The notes: generated by a model not told the origin, from the sequence alone. A DNA stretch of 64,000 bases from Prochlorococcus marinus XMU1412 (GCF_017696315.1 NZ_JAAORJ010000002.1:457267-521266); one strand, 5' to 3'. Positions 8,122-15,866 are shown, numbered from the stretch's first letter. A program made the numbers and translations.

Positions 8122-8415
8122 ATGAAAAAATTTTATAAATTTCTTAAAAGTTTTCTATTTATATCACTATGGCTTATTTTATCCTCATTTTTAACCCAAT
8201 ATTGGAATACCTTTCATTGGGAATATGTTTATTTAAACTTCAGACTTATATTTGATAAAGAATTTTGGTTTGTTGTAGAAAAAATTCTTTTAGGATTTGA
8301 TATTGGTTACTGGTTAGAAGAAGCACTAAAATTCTTAAGTTATGAAATACCTAAAGAATCATTTAAATATTTACCAATTTATTTCGTATTAAAGTCTATT
8401 TGGATAAAGAATTAA
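8122..8415 (+). CDS. Membrane protein of unknown function
   Basis: This 97-residue protein has a basic start (KKFYKFLKSF), one clear membrane helix (LFISLWLILSSFL) and a Trp/Phe/Tyr-rich second half that may sit on the membrane. Its ATG overlaps the TGA of a possible 23-codon upstream frame (8054-8125) as ATGA, which could couple translation. No family is recognised. It converges with the fibrillin gene, with 9 bp between. Confidence 0.5.
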   Translation: MKKFYKFLKSFLFISLWLILSSFLTQYWNTFHWEYVYLNFRLIFDKEFWFVVEKILLGFDIGYWLEEALKFLSYEIPKESFKYLPIYFVLKSIWIKN

Positions 8416-8424
8416 TTTCTATTT

Positions 8425-8967
8425 TTAATAGATTTTAATAAATTCCTTGAAATTCTTGAATAAAGTCGGTGAATTTATTTTTCTTAAAACAAATAAAGTT
8501 CCTTTATCACCTCTACAGATTCTAAGCTTATTGCTTAAATAAGTTATCTCTAACCACCCTAATTGTTCATTATTTATTTCTTTCATAGCCTTTATATTTT
8601 TTCTTCCAAATTTAGGACCAATAACACCAGCATGTGTAAATTTGACCCCAATTTTATTTTCATTTATGTAATTAAGTCTTAACAAAATGCCAGTACCAAT
8701 AATTGATTTTATTCCTCTAGGTTTAAGTAAATTAAGACCATTTAAATTTAAGGGATCAAGAATTTGAAGGTTATCAATTAAAGGAGAATATTTTAAAAAA
8801 GGGCTATTAGAACTGCTCCACCTAAGCTCCCAAACACCCTGCAAATCATTTCTATCTTTGGTAAAGGAAAAATTATGATCAATTTCAAGTTGTTCGGCAA
8901 TAGTACGTATACTCTCTGAATTTGGAGATTTAAGAAGTAAATTTAATAAATCATTTTCGGTTTCCAT
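8425..8967 (-). CDS. PAP/fibrillin-family protein
   Basis: This 180-residue protein shows the plastid-lipid-associated (fibrillin) pattern: LQGVWELRWSSSNSPFLKYSP near residue 43, then a lipocalin-like beta-rich domain ending in LRICRGDKGTLFVLRK. Fibrillins in cyanobacteria associate with thylakoids and are linked to photoprotection and lipophilic-molecule handling. No signal peptide is present. A second PAP protein lies at 11398-12168. Confidence 0.85.
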   Translation of the reverse strand: METENDLLNLLLKSPNSESIRTIAEQLEIDHNFSFTKDRNDLQGVWELRWSSSNSPFLKYSPLIDNLQILDPLNLNGLNLLKPRGIKSIIGTGILLRLNYINENKIGVKFTHAGVIGPKFGRKNIKAMKEINNEQLGWLEITYLSNKLRICRGDKGTLFVLRKINSPTLFKNFKEFIKIY

Positions 8968-9046
8968 TTAATAAACGCTGGAGTATATAGCTAAGGATAA
9001 ATACTTACCTCCATGTGCTATATTCTACCCAGAATATGTTGATTTG

Positions 9047-9331
9047 ATGACAAAGAGTTATTGGCTAAAGAAAATTTCAATTCCAAATGCTGATTTATTT
9101 CTGGAATATATAAGGACAGTATTGCCTTGGATTAAATCTGTGGGAGGAGTAATAGTAAAAAGAGATTTAATACAAGAATCAACCTCAAATGAATGGGATG
9201 GAGGGCAGCTTGGATTAGTAATTGAATTCGAATCAAAATTTGCTGCTAAAAAAGCATTTTATTCTGAAGTATTTCAAAAATATCTGCAGTCCAGAGATTT
9301 AATGGAACTAGTTACTATAAGTACTCTTTAA
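9047..9331 (+). CDS. DUF1330-like protein
   Basis: This is a 94-residue ferredoxin-like (dimeric alpha-beta barrel) protein. The pattern KSYWLKKISIPNADLFLEYI, then a Gly-Gly-containing strand (SVGGVIVKRD), LGLVIEFES and FQKYLQSRDL, fits DUF1330, a family of small proteins of unknown activity. The codon before ATG 9047 is TTG in frame; the ATG is the likelier start. It is cytosolic and stands alone in its direction. Confidence 0.7.
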   Translation: MTKSYWLKKISIPNADLFLEYIRTVLPWIKSVGGVIVKRDLIQESTSNEWDGGQLGLVIEFESKFAAKKAFYSEVFQKYLQSRDLMELVTISTL

Positions 9332-9469
9332 AAAAAATCAACCAATATCGACCTCACACAAGCAACTTATAAGTATTTATTACTATTAAATTATTTATGT
9401 AATATTTATAACTTCACTAGCAATAGCATATTTTGCAAAATTTAATTGTAAAAGTAATCCGTTAATCAA

Positions 9470-9649
9470 ATGAACTATTCAACAGAAAAAGATGATTATT
9501 TGATGACAACTCCATATACAAAGAAAATTCAGCAAAAATTCGAAAAGGTTAAATCATTTTTAGAGCAAAATGGATTTAATCCTTCATCAGAGAGCTTAAT
9601 GCAAGATATAGTTAGCTCAGAAGAATATATTGCTAAAAATGGCTTATAA
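9470..9649 (+). CDS. Small soluble protein (59 aa), function unknown
   Basis: The frame begins MNYSTEKDDYLMTTPYTKKI and ends SSEEYIAKNGL. It is soluble and probably helical, with the feel of a conserved picocyanobacterial small protein. It ends 5 bp before the stop of the reverse-strand ssl1498-like gene, a tight convergent packing that supports both. I recognise no domain. Confidence 0.55.
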   Translation: MNYSTEKDDYLMTTPYTKKIQQKFEKVKSFLEQNGFNPSSESLMQDIVSSEEYIAKNGL

Positions 9650-9653
9650 AATA

Positions 9654-9833
9654 TCAGAATATATTCAGAGTCCTTAAATAATAAAAACCGCCTATTAGAA
9701 AAGGTAGTAATATTCCAATAAATAAAAAAATGGATTTCTTTGATTCTCCTTCTGATATGGGGTTAATTTCTGGTTCAATTGCAAAACCATTTTGTCTACC
9801 ACCGCTTTCGGTTGTATAACCTTTTTTATTCAT
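9654..9833 (-). CDS. ssl1498-family light-harvesting-like small protein
   Basis: This 59-residue protein starts with GYTTESGGRQNGFAIEPE, matching the N-terminal signature (YTxExGGxxNxFAxEP) of the cyanobacterial ssl1498 family, which is grouped with LHC-like small proteins. A single C-terminal membrane helix (IFLFIGILLPFLIGGFYYL) follows. A role near the photosystems in the thylakoid membrane is inferred from the family. The chlorophyll-binding ExxNxR motif of true Hli proteins is absent. Confidence 0.75.
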   Translation of the reverse strand: MNKKGYTTESGGRQNGFAIEPEINPISEGESKKSIFLFIGILLPFLIGGFYYLRTLNIF

Positions 9834-9918
9834 AAGAAAAATAATCTATGCAGATTATCTCATGTAAAAACTTATTTAAAAAAATTTTTTACATTTAGAA
9901 TTAAACTAATTTTAAAAT

Positions 9919-10053
9919 CTAATAATTGATTTCAATCTGAGATTTCAATTTGGCAGCTTTTTTTAAAAGACCTACAACTTCCTTACGGCCAGTAGCAAAC
10001 TCAGCCTTGTTAAGTAATTCGCTATATTTTTTTGTGATTTCTCTATGGTTCAT
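9919..10053 (-). CDS. Small basic protein (44 aa), function unknown
   Basis: The leftward frame begins MNHREITKKYSELLNKA and continues ...FATGRKEVVGLLKKAAKLK. It is a charged, probably all-helical peptide with about ten Lys/Arg. It is likely real because its composition is protein-like and the antisense frame is not. A nucleic-acid contact is conceivable from charge alone; no family is known to me. Confidence 0.5.
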   Translation of the reverse strand: MNHREITKKYSELLNKAEFATGRKEVVGLLKKAAKLKSQIEINY

Positions 10054-10138
10054 TTTGAATATTATCTTTATAAATTATAAAGTTACTAAAAAAAGTTTTT
10101 GTATAAAAGATATCAAAAAAGAGTTTAAGTACCTTTAC

Positions 10139-10441
10139 CTATTTAAACCATCCTTTTTTCTTTGGTTTAATATCTTCTTTAATAACTTCTTTTTTTCTCC
10201 CAAATAATCCCTTTTTTTGGACTGTTAAATTCTCTTCAACAGGTTTAGGTTTTCTGTTAAATAAGCCTTTTTTAGGTTCTTTTTTAATTGATTCTTTTTT
10301 GTCGGAAATCTTTGTTTTCTTAGGCTTTGATTTTGAATTTTTGGGTTTGCTATCTGCAAATAAAGTTTGATATATAAAAAAACCAAAAACAGCAAAGAAG
10401 CCTAATGCCTGTACTAGAGCAGTTCCAAGATTATCAAACAT
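10139..10441 (-). CDS. Membrane-anchored Lys-rich protein
   Basis: This 100-residue protein has one N-terminal membrane helix (LVQALGFFAVFGFFIYQTLF) followed by a very Lys-rich, low-complexity cytoplasmic tail with an imperfect repeat: KKGLFNRK, KKGLFGRK, KKKGWFK. Its ATG abuts the TAA of the upstream gene, so the two are translated from one message. Function unknown; the repeated KKG(L/W)F motif may be a docking site. Confidence 0.6.
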   Translation of the reverse strand: MFDNLGTALVQALGFFAVFGFFIYQTLFADSKPKNSKSKPKKTKISDKKESIKKEPKKGLFNRKPKPVEENLTVQKKGLFGRKKEVIKEDIKPKKKGWFK

Positions 10442-10627
10442 TTAGGCCTCAACTTTGTATAGTGATTCTTTTTCTTTCGCATCTATACATTTTTTATCAT
10501 CAGACAAGCATTCAATTTCTGCCTTCGTCTCAGTATGAGAACTGCAGCCACCTGCATTTACATTAGTTATTGAAAACAAAGTTAGTACCCCTAAAATTAA
10601 GGCGCATGAGGTGTTAATAGGTTTCAT
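10442..10627 (-). CDS. Small Cys-containing exported protein
   Basis: This 61-residue protein has a signal peptide (CALILGVLTLFSITNVNA) and a mature part of about 36 residues starting GGCSSHTE with three cysteines (GGC, IEC, KKC). The GGC after the hydrophobic segment is only a weak lipobox, so lipidation is uncertain. It is the first gene of a two-gene unit with the Lys-rich membrane protein. Confidence 0.6.
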   Translation of the reverse strand: MKPINTSCALILGVLTLFSITNVNAGGCSSHTETKAEIECLSDDKKCIDAKEKESLYKVEA

Positions 10628-10712
10628 AAGTTTTATTTTTATTATGGAAAAATAATTTCGTAATTGCGAAGATAATCTTCTCTTCTGCTGAAAGTATTCC
10701 CTTTTTATATAT

Positions 10713-10892
10713 CTATTTATAGTAATTAACTAAATCGATAATTAATATTGCTAGTAATGAAAAACCTAAAATGAAAGGTAAATAAGGATATTTATTTAAA
10801 ATTTTGTTTAGTTGATTTTTCGATGTTTGTTTTTCCTTTTTCTTTTCTCTAGGTGGTAAGCCTAACTCTTCCCTTCTCTTAGCTTCTCCCAT
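10713..10892 (-). CDS. DUF2839 family small membrane protein
   Basis: This 59-residue protein opens MGEAKRREELGLPPREKK, the signature of cyanobacterial DUF2839, and has one C-terminal membrane helix (YLPFILGFSLLAILIIDLV). Family members are conserved in cyanobacteria with unknown function. The ATG and frame were read directly on the minus strand. Confidence 0.78.
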   Translation of the reverse strand: MGEAKRREELGLPPREKKKEKQTSKNQLNKILNKYPYLPFILGFSLLAILIIDLVNYYK

Positions 10893-11017
10893 AATTTTTG
10901 AAGTATTTATGACTATTCTATATACCTAGTATTAGTAGTGTATTGTTCTAGATTTAAATTATTAACGGTTAATTTAATTTAAATTTTGGATATATTAAAA
11001 ATATATAAAAAAATTAC

Positions 11018-11125
11018 ATGATAGAAGTAGTTTGGTCAGTAAATATAATGATTGCAATTCTTATTATTGGTGTTGCCTGGGTTCTTTATTACATATTTAC
11101 TTATGATCAAAAATTTACTTCCTAG
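11018..11125 (+). CDS. Tiny single-span membrane peptide (35 aa)
   Basis: The frame MIEVVWSVNIMIAILIIGVA... is nearly all hydrophobic until the polar tail YDQKFTS. Size and shape resemble Psb/Pet small subunits, but it does not match any I know (PetN, PetL, PsbM, PsbT and others were considered). It ends 4 bp before the start of the Nif11-like gene, so the two are likely co-transcribed. Confidence 0.5.
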   Translation: MIEVVWSVNIMIAILIIGVAWVLYYIFTYDQKFTS

Positions 11126-11129
11126 ATAA

Positions 11130-11312
11130 ATGTCAGATAAAGATCTAAGTAATTTTCTAAAAAAAATAGAGCAACTTAATCAAATTGCTGAGCTAATAAA
11201 AAATAATCCTAGTAAAAAGTTATCCCTTTCAAAATGCAAGAATCATGATGAAGTAATTAAATTAACCACTGAATGGGGTTTTAATATTGGTAAAAGGTGG
11301 GGAGAATATTAA
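11130..11312 (+). CDS. Nif11-like small protein
   Basis: This 60-residue protein has the Nif11 shape: SDKDLSNFLKKIEQL at the start, a middle helix, then HDEVIKLTTEWGFNIGKRWGEY. In other bacteria Nif11 domains act as leaders of ribosomal peptides modified by LanM-type enzymes. This one ends right after the Nif11 core, with no Gly-Gly cleavage site and no core peptide, and no modifying enzyme is nearby. It is therefore probably a stand-alone Nif11 protein. Confidence 0.7.
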   Translation: MSDKDLSNFLKKIEQLNQIAELIKNNPSKKLSLSKCKNHDEVIKLTTEWGFNIGKRWGEY

Positions 11313-11397
11313 TTGGTTTTATTACCAGCATTATTAAAATTGCCATCAACATCAAATTAAATTCCTAAGATAAATTAGTATTTCTTGTATTGGAGTT

Positions 11398-12168
11398 ATG
11401 AAAGAAATTGGAGAGATAAAGTCAAATATATATAAAATAGCTGCTGTTACAGATAGAGGGCAAAGATTAAATAAATTAATTTCTCCTATGTATGAAGAAA
11501 AAGCTAATGAAATGGATGAATTGATTGATGCTCTTAAAGACTTTAGTTTTGAAATATCAGAAAAATTAATGTCTGGAGAGTGGGAATTGATTTTTTCTAA
11601 TGTTGAATTATTTCGAAGTTCTCCTTTCTTCCTTGCTATTGAAAAGGCATTAAATGATGAATTTAAAAGTAATCTCTTTTTTAAATTACATCAATTGCAA
11701 GTAGGATCCTTTGGCATATCAACTATTGGGAGAATTGCTCAAAAGATTGATTTTGAAAAAAAAGAATTTATATCTACTTTTGACACTACAATATTTGGGC
11801 TTACAACTATTCCAATCCTAGGTTGGTTCAAACTATTGCCTACTTTTGGTGGAAGAGTAATAACCCTAGCAAGTGATTTAGTTTTAAGAAATAATTTACT
11901 TGATATGAACTTACAAAAGACAAAAGTTTCCAAAGTTGATGGACTTAATAAGATTCCATTATTTAGTGAATTACTTATGGATAGATGGTATCCAGTTAAA
12001 GAGGTATGGAATAAGTTACCTTGGAATAAAGAATCGCCAAATTGCCAAGTTTCAATTATATACTTAGACGATGAAATGAGAATTATGCAGGATATGTATG
12101 GGTCTATTTTTATTTATATAAGGCCTTCAATTTCCTTGTTGAATTCAAATACAATCTCTAATGATTAA
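11398..12168 (+). CDS. PAP/fibrillin-family protein (larger paralogue)
   Basis: This 256-residue protein has helical N-terminal residues 1-60 and then a PAP/fibrillin lipocalin-like domain: SGEWELIFSNVELFRSSPFF near residue 62, and the closing MRIMQDMYGSIFIYIR near 225 where the family has a similar oxidoreduction-insensitive strand. It is probably thylakoid-associated. It is longer than the other PAP protein at 8425-8967 and not obviously a recent duplicate of it. Confidence 0.82.
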   Translation: MKEIGEIKSNIYKIAAVTDRGQRLNKLISPMYEEKANEMDELIDALKDFSFEISEKLMSGEWELIFSNVELFRSSPFFLAIEKALNDEFKSNLFFKLHQLQVGSFGISTIGRIAQKIDFEKKEFISTFDTTIFGLTTIPILGWFKLLPTFGGRVITLASDLVLRNNLLDMNLQKTKVSKVDGLNKIPLFSELLMDRWYPVKEVWNKLPWNKESPNCQVSIIYLDDEMRIMQDMYGSIFIYIRPSISLLNSNTISND

Positions 12169-12298
12169 TTTAAACACTGAATAATAATTTTGTAATTTAT
12201 AGAAAAAATCATTAAAAATTTATTTTAAAGATTAATTAATAAAACATCTCACATCTTAAATACAAATAGGTTATGTTCATAATGAACATTTTTTTATT

Positions 12299-12613
12299 AT
12301 GCTTAGAAATCAAGAAAAAAATTCTGTAGTTAGAGGAATATTCCTAATAGGAGGTTGGGGCTTAGGTCTAGACAGATTCTACGAAGGTGATAAAAAAGGT
12401 GGTTTTTTATCAATCATTGGTTGGAGTATCACATTTTTTAGCTTTATCTTTCTTAAATGTTCAGGTTATGAATATGTTGAGGGTGTGAAAAATTATTCAA
12501 ATTATTCCCCTAACCCTTTAATAGTATTACCTTTACTGGCAGGAGCATATGGTGGCTTTCTAATAATTAAGAAGGCATTTAGATTAGCAAAACAATTTGA
12601 GAATGCTGAATAA
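12299..12613 (+). CDS. TM2-domain-like membrane protein
   Basis: This 104-residue protein contains GGWGLGLDRFYEGDKKGGFLSIIGW. The pattern (G-x-(H/D)RFY-G-x-x-x-GG) is that of TM2 domains, two membrane helices joined by a short DRF-type turn. A third hydrophobic segment (PLIVLPLLAGAYGGFLII) is near the C-terminus. Function of bacterial TM2 proteins is generally unknown. Confidence 0.75.
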   Translation: MLRNQEKNSVVRGIFLIGGWGLGLDRFYEGDKKGGFLSIIGWSITFFSFIFLKCSGYEYVEGVKNYSNYSPNPLIVLPLLAGAYGGFLIIKKAFRLAKQFENAE

Positions 12614-12630
12614 TACTACCAGCAGTTAAT

Positions 12631-12792
12631 TCAAGATAATAATCCAGATCCTTTCAAATAAAATTTAAATAAAAGAATCACTAAAAGGTTTACTATTGCT
12701 AAGGCTACTAAACCATTTCTGTTTTTTACATCTAATTTCTTGACTAAATTAGAAAGATAAACTACTGGATTTTCTGGCTCTTTATTATCCAA
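12631..12792 (-). CDS. Small C-terminal-anchored membrane protein (53 aa)
   Basis: The frame reads DNKEPENPVVYLSNLVKKLDVKN, then a hydrophobic helix (GLVALAIVNLLVILLFKFYL). No in-frame ATG precedes it; the start chosen is TTG, and an upstream stop limits any extension to about ten more codons. The composition is protein-like, but the non-ATG start keeps confidence low. Confidence 0.4.
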   Translation of the reverse strand: MDNKEPENPVVYLSNLVKKLDVKNRNGLVALAIVNLLVILLFKFYLKGSGLLS

Positions 12793-12888
12793 ATTTTTTT
12801 TAAATATTAATTTGACAAGAAAATATCACAGTTTCATTTGAAGAATCAAAATTGTAAAGATGAATACCCAAAAAGAAATAAATAACTT

Positions 12889-13263
12889 TTAACCCATAAT
12901 TCCTGCATTTCTTAAAAACGCTTTACCCATATTGCCAATTACAAAAAATAGAGACAAATTAATTAAAAGGACTATTAATAATGCCAACATTTTATAGTTT
13001 GGATTAGTTGAAATGCCATCAAATCCATTATTAAGAAATCTTTTAAAAAGTGATTTGTCAATTTTTAGTTTTTGTTGCTCAGGATCAAGTTTTACTTTTT
13101 CTTCTGAAGAATCTTGATTACTTGCTTTCTCTAGAAATTCTGTAAATGCCTTAACATTTTCTTCTTTATTATTCCCCTCATTAAGATCTTTATTGTCTTC
13201 ATTCAAATTGGGGGACGATTCGATTGAATTATTTTCCTCAGGATTAAATTTTGAATCTTCCAA
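12889..13263 (-). CDS. Acidic protein with C-terminal membrane anchor
   Basis: This 124-residue protein has about 90 residues rich in Glu/Asn/Ser/Asp (low complexity, probably disordered) ahead of a single membrane helix (MLALLIVLLINLSLFFVIGNM) near the C-terminus. A basic stretch (KIDKSLFKRFLNNGF) lies just before the anchor. A TATACT box about 25 bp upstream of the start may be its promoter. No family is recognised. Confidence 0.6.
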   Translation of the reverse strand: MEDSKFNPEENNSIESSPNLNEDNKDLNEGNNKEENVKAFTEFLEKASNQDSSEEKVKLDPEQQKLKIDKSLFKRFLNNGFDGISTNPNYKMLALLIVLLINLSLFFVIGNMGKAFLRNAGIMG

Positions 13264-13297
13264 ATTAATAGTAAATGCTAGGAGTATATTACACCAT

Positions 13298-13332
13298 AAA
13301 AAAAACCCACTCGATCAATTGAAGAGAGGGTT
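13298..13332 (-). terminator. Rho-independent terminator reading left, ending a candidate ncRNA
   Basis: A 9-bp stem with one T-T mismatch (AACCCTCTC / GAGTGGGTT on the minus strand) is followed by eight Ts. No coding gene upstream needs it: the next gene to the right starts at 13443 on the other strand. The minus strand has a TATAAT box near 13410, so a short untranslated RNA of about 100 nt ending here is plausible. Confidence 0.6.
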
Positions 13333-13442
13333 AGCTAAGGTTAAAGTTCTTAACTTGATAATAATTTATTTTAATTAAATTTGCGGTTGTAGCATAATGA
13401 AGTTTTAAATAAGATTATATTCAAGGTGATTTTTTCGTACAT

Positions 13443-13649
13443 ATGTTAGATGCAAATACTAAAAAAGCATGTAAAGATGATCCCTCAATAAGAGAAATTA
13501 AAATTAGAAATATAGAACATGCTATTGAACAAGCAGAATTGATGATAAAAGAATCAAAAATGAGCCAAGAAGAATTAATCTTTTTAAAAAGAAAAATATC
13601 GGACTCTAGACAGGATTTAGAGATACTTTATTTAATGAAAATTCAATGA
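13443..13649 (+). CDS. Small helical protein, function unknown
   Basis: This 68-residue charged protein is predicted by eye to be two helices (REIKIRNIEHAIEQAELMI and QEELIFLKRKISDSRQDLE), possibly a coiled-coil hairpin. It has no membrane segment and one cysteine. No family is recognised. Confidence 0.55.
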   Translation: MLDANTKKACKDDPSIREIKIRNIEHAIEQAELMIKESKMSQEELIFLKRKISDSRQDLEILYLMKIQ

Positions 13650-13765
13650 ATATAAATTAGTTAATCTTTAAAAGGATTGAATTTATACAAAGAAAATTAA
13701 TTTGTATATTTGAAGACTTATAAAGTTTAAAGGGAATGTAATTATTTTTTATAAAGGTTCTAGTT

Positions 13766-13867
13766 ATGTCCAAAAATAATCTATATATACCTTTAAAGGT
13801 TGTTCCATACATCTTCATTTCAATTACTGCTATAGCAATAACAGCAGCTACATATGTAATTACTTAG
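13766..13867 (+). CDS. Tiny single-span membrane peptide (33 aa)
   Basis: The ATG at 13766 follows an AAAGG ribosome site by about ten bases. The peptide starts MSKNNLYIPLKVVPYIF and is hydrophobic to the end (TYVIT). It resembles small photosystem or cytochrome b6f subunits only in size. Unassigned. Confidence 0.45.
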   Translation: MSKNNLYIPLKVVPYIFISITAIAITAATYVIT

Positions 13868-13931
13868 TTCTATAAGCTATGCAAAGTTTTTAGATATTAA
13901 ATAAATTAAAATATTTGTAATAACTAATTGT

Positions 13932-14174
13932 ATGAATAAATTCAAAATAGCAATTTTTACAATATTAATAATCATATTTTCCCTTATTGGGATTAAAAAA
14001 TTAATTTATATAAATCAAGTTAAAAATTTAAAAAATAAAGAAGAATCATTTTTAAATGAATCTATACGTGTTCTAAATGAATGCTTCGATCTAGAAAATA
14101 AAAATAAAAGAACTCTTAATAAATCAATTGAATTAATTGAGTATTGCATAGAGGAATATGGATATAAAAACTGA
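13932..14174 (+). CDS. Membrane-anchored small protein, function unknown
   Basis: This 80-residue protein has an N-terminal membrane helix (FKIAIFTILIIIFSLIGI) followed by a charged helical part with two cysteines (NECFDLE and EYCIEEYG). It may be an uncleaved signal anchor with the C-terminus outside. No family is recognised. Confidence 0.55.
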   Translation: MNKFKIAIFTILIIIFSLIGIKKLIYINQVKNLKNKEESFLNESIRVLNECFDLENKNKRTLNKSIELIEYCIEEYGYKN

Positions 14175-14302
14175 TTTCAAAACTTGAATGATGAATTTCC
14201 TTAATACTCCACTAATATGCAAATAAAAAATTTCTCATAAATAATCTTGTTATGTTCCATAGTTTTTTTATTAATAATATTTTCCTAATTTAATTTTCTA
14301 AA

Positions 14303-14710
14303 ATGACTAAAGTTAAATGCTCTTATTTAGGAAATTTAAACTGTGAGGCTATTCATCTACAATCTGGAAGTCTTATTAGAACTGATGCACCTTTAGATCA
14401 CTGCGGAAAAGGTGAAAGTTTTTCCCCAACTGATTTATTAGCAACATCTCTAGGTACTTGCCTGCTAACCATTATGGCAATCAAAGCTAAATCGAAAGGA
14501 TTTGATTTGAAAGGTATATTTTTAAACATTGAAAAAGTAATGACACAAAATAGCGAGAGGAAGATAAAAGAACTAATAATAGATATTTTTATACCAGAGA
14601 GCACTTCTGATGAAACTATTGATTTTTTGAAAAAAGCTTCCAAAGAATGTCCAGTTACAAGAAATTTATCTCAAGAAATAGATATTCAAATTAATTGGCA
14701 TCATGAATAA
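14303..14710 (+). CDS. OsmC/Ohr-family protein
   Basis: This 135-residue protein shows the OsmC fold signature: FSPTDLLATSLGTCLLTIM with the first reactive Cys (about 53), and KKASKECPVTRNLSQEIDI with the second (about 117). OsmC/Ohr proteins reduce organic hydroperoxides using a Cys pair. The spacing of both cysteines is normal. The protein is cytosolic and is likely to add to peroxide defence along with the glutathione peroxidase at 1612. Confidence 0.9.
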   Translation: MTKVKCSYLGNLNCEAIHLQSGSLIRTDAPLDHCGKGESFSPTDLLATSLGTCLLTIMAIKAKSKGFDLKGIFLNIEKVMTQNSERKIKELIIDIFIPESTSDETIDFLKKASKECPVTRNLSQEIDIQINWHHE

Positions 14711-14740
14711 ATCTCAAACATAGTAACTACATAAAAAATA

Positions 14741-14866
14741 ATGAAATACTTTATCGGAATAGTCATTCTTTTATTTGGAATATATATAATGACAGACTTG
14801 GCATTAAAGACTAGGTATACAAGAAAAAGACTTTCCAAAAAAAATAATAAATCTTATAAATTTTAA
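14741..14866 (+). CDS. Small single-span membrane protein (41 aa)
   Basis: The frame starts 30 bp after the OsmC gene and encodes MKYFIGIVILLFGIYIM, then a strongly basic tail (KTRYTRKRLSKKNNK). The positive tail would sit in the cytosol. It is probably co-transcribed with osmC. No family is recognised. Confidence 0.5.
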   Translation: MKYFIGIVILLFGIYIMTDLALKTRYTRKRLSKKNNKSYKF

Positions 14867-14925
14867 TAATGCAGATTAAGGAAATAGATTTATTTTTGTA
14901 CTAAAAATTAAGGCATATTTTAGTT

Positions 14926-15210
14926 TTATTTTTTCACTATTTTTTGGTCAATCAAACTAATCAAAGGGATCATGAAATTTACATTTATCCCAACAGTGCA
15001 CCATGTATAAATAATAAGAAAAACTATTTTTATAAATAAATTAGGTGGTAAGGTGAAAAATATTTTGAAAAACCCTCCAACAAATAATACCAATATTCCA
15101 ATTTGAAAAAGACCTTTTATTATCCATTTAAGTCCATTTTTTTTAATGTTTATATAAAACCAGAAAAAAACAAAACTAGATAGCAATAAATATATAAAAT
15201 TTATGATCAT
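14926..15210 (-). CDS. Membrane protein of unknown function, possible Fur-family target
   Basis: This 94-residue protein is nearly all membrane: three hydrophobic helices (about residues 3-20, 30-50, 57-80) with short polar loops and the end DQKIVKK. A perfect 12-bp palindrome TGATAATTATCA sits about 45 bp upstream of its start, where a metal-dependent Fur-type repressor could act. That link is inference. No family is recognised. Confidence 0.55.
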   Translation of the reverse strand: MIINFIYLLLSSFVFFWFYINIKKNGLKWIIKGLFQIGILVLFVGGFFKIFFTLPPNLFIKIVFLIIYTWCTVGINVNFMIPLISLIDQKIVKK

Positions 15211-15254
15211 CTTTTTAGAGAAAATCTAATAAATTAGCCTTTATCAGGACATGA

Positions 15255-15266
15255 TGATAATTATCA
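15255..15266. promoter_or_regulatory. Candidate Fur/Zur-type operator
   Basis: TGATAATTATCA is a perfect palindrome preceded by ATGA, so that GATGATAATTATCAC resembles the GATAAT-based boxes of Fur-family repressors. It lies upstream of the leftward three-helix membrane protein and downstream of the DUF1499 gene. In AT-rich DNA such palindromes can arise by chance. Confidence 0.4.
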
Positions 15267-15353
15267 CTTTTTTATCTGCTAATTTTTTTTTTAAATGACA
15301 AAGTTATACAAAAAACAATAAAAACAAATAATTTTTTTTTAACTTTTTTTATC

Positions 15354-15737
15354 TTAAAACATTTTGGATTTTAGTAAATCAACTCTTTTTTGATTCACTC
15401 CCAAATCACTTTCTCCAACTCTTGATTCTGATCTTATTGATAAGATGTTTGATTCAGGTAGAAAGGATACTTCTAAGTCGTCTACATACTTCATCCATTT
15501 ACTGGTCGCCTCAGCATGAAGGTAATCGCCATCAATTTCTACTATCTCAGTTCTTGGAGTGTTTTCGATAAATGCTTTAATCTCTTCAAAAGGTTTCTCA
15601 ATATTGTTAACCTCCCATTCTTCCCGTACACAATGAGCAATCTCTACACAAGGTTTTAGTTCTACATGTGAGGCAAATGATGAAGAAGGGAATAAAAAGC
15701 TTGAACAAATTAAAATTGCTAAAAAAAGTATTTGCAT
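15354..15737 (-). CDS. Exported DUF1499 protein
   Basis: This 127-residue protein has a signal peptide (FLAILICSSFLFPSSSFA) and the DUF1499 features: a paired-cysteine segment (KPCVEIAHCV) and the strongly conserved C-terminal SIRSESRVGESDLGVNQKR. The family is common in cyanobacteria, diatoms and proteobacteria with unknown function. It is probably lumenal or periplasmic. Confidence 0.85.
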   Translation of the reverse strand: MQILFLAILICSSFLFPSSSFASHVELKPCVEIAHCVREEWEVNNIEKPFEEIKAFIENTPRTEIVEIDGDYLHAEATSKWMKYVDDLEVSFLPESNILSIRSESRVGESDLGVNQKRVDLLKSKMF

Positions 15738-15866
15738 TAACAGAAAAATTTAACGAATTATAATCTAACGAATTAAATTACTAATTTGTAATGACGACAT
15801 AATTTTTTGGAAGAAAGCATAAATGTTTTTATATTCGGAATTTAATATGAATTTCTAATAATCTCC

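Noticed and set aside
9340-9360. Partial Yfr1 motif (GACCTCACACAAG)
   Set aside because: Only eight bases match and no hairpin or terminator accompanies them.
9950-10207. Rightward open frame of 85 codons
   Set aside because: It opens with TTG and runs antisense to the small basic protein at 9919-10053 and the end of the Lys-rich protein gene; the Phe runs come from complementing Lys codons.
13193-13378. Rightward open frame of 61 codons
   Set aside because: Antisense to the start of the acidic anchored protein and through a minus-strand terminator; no ribosome site.
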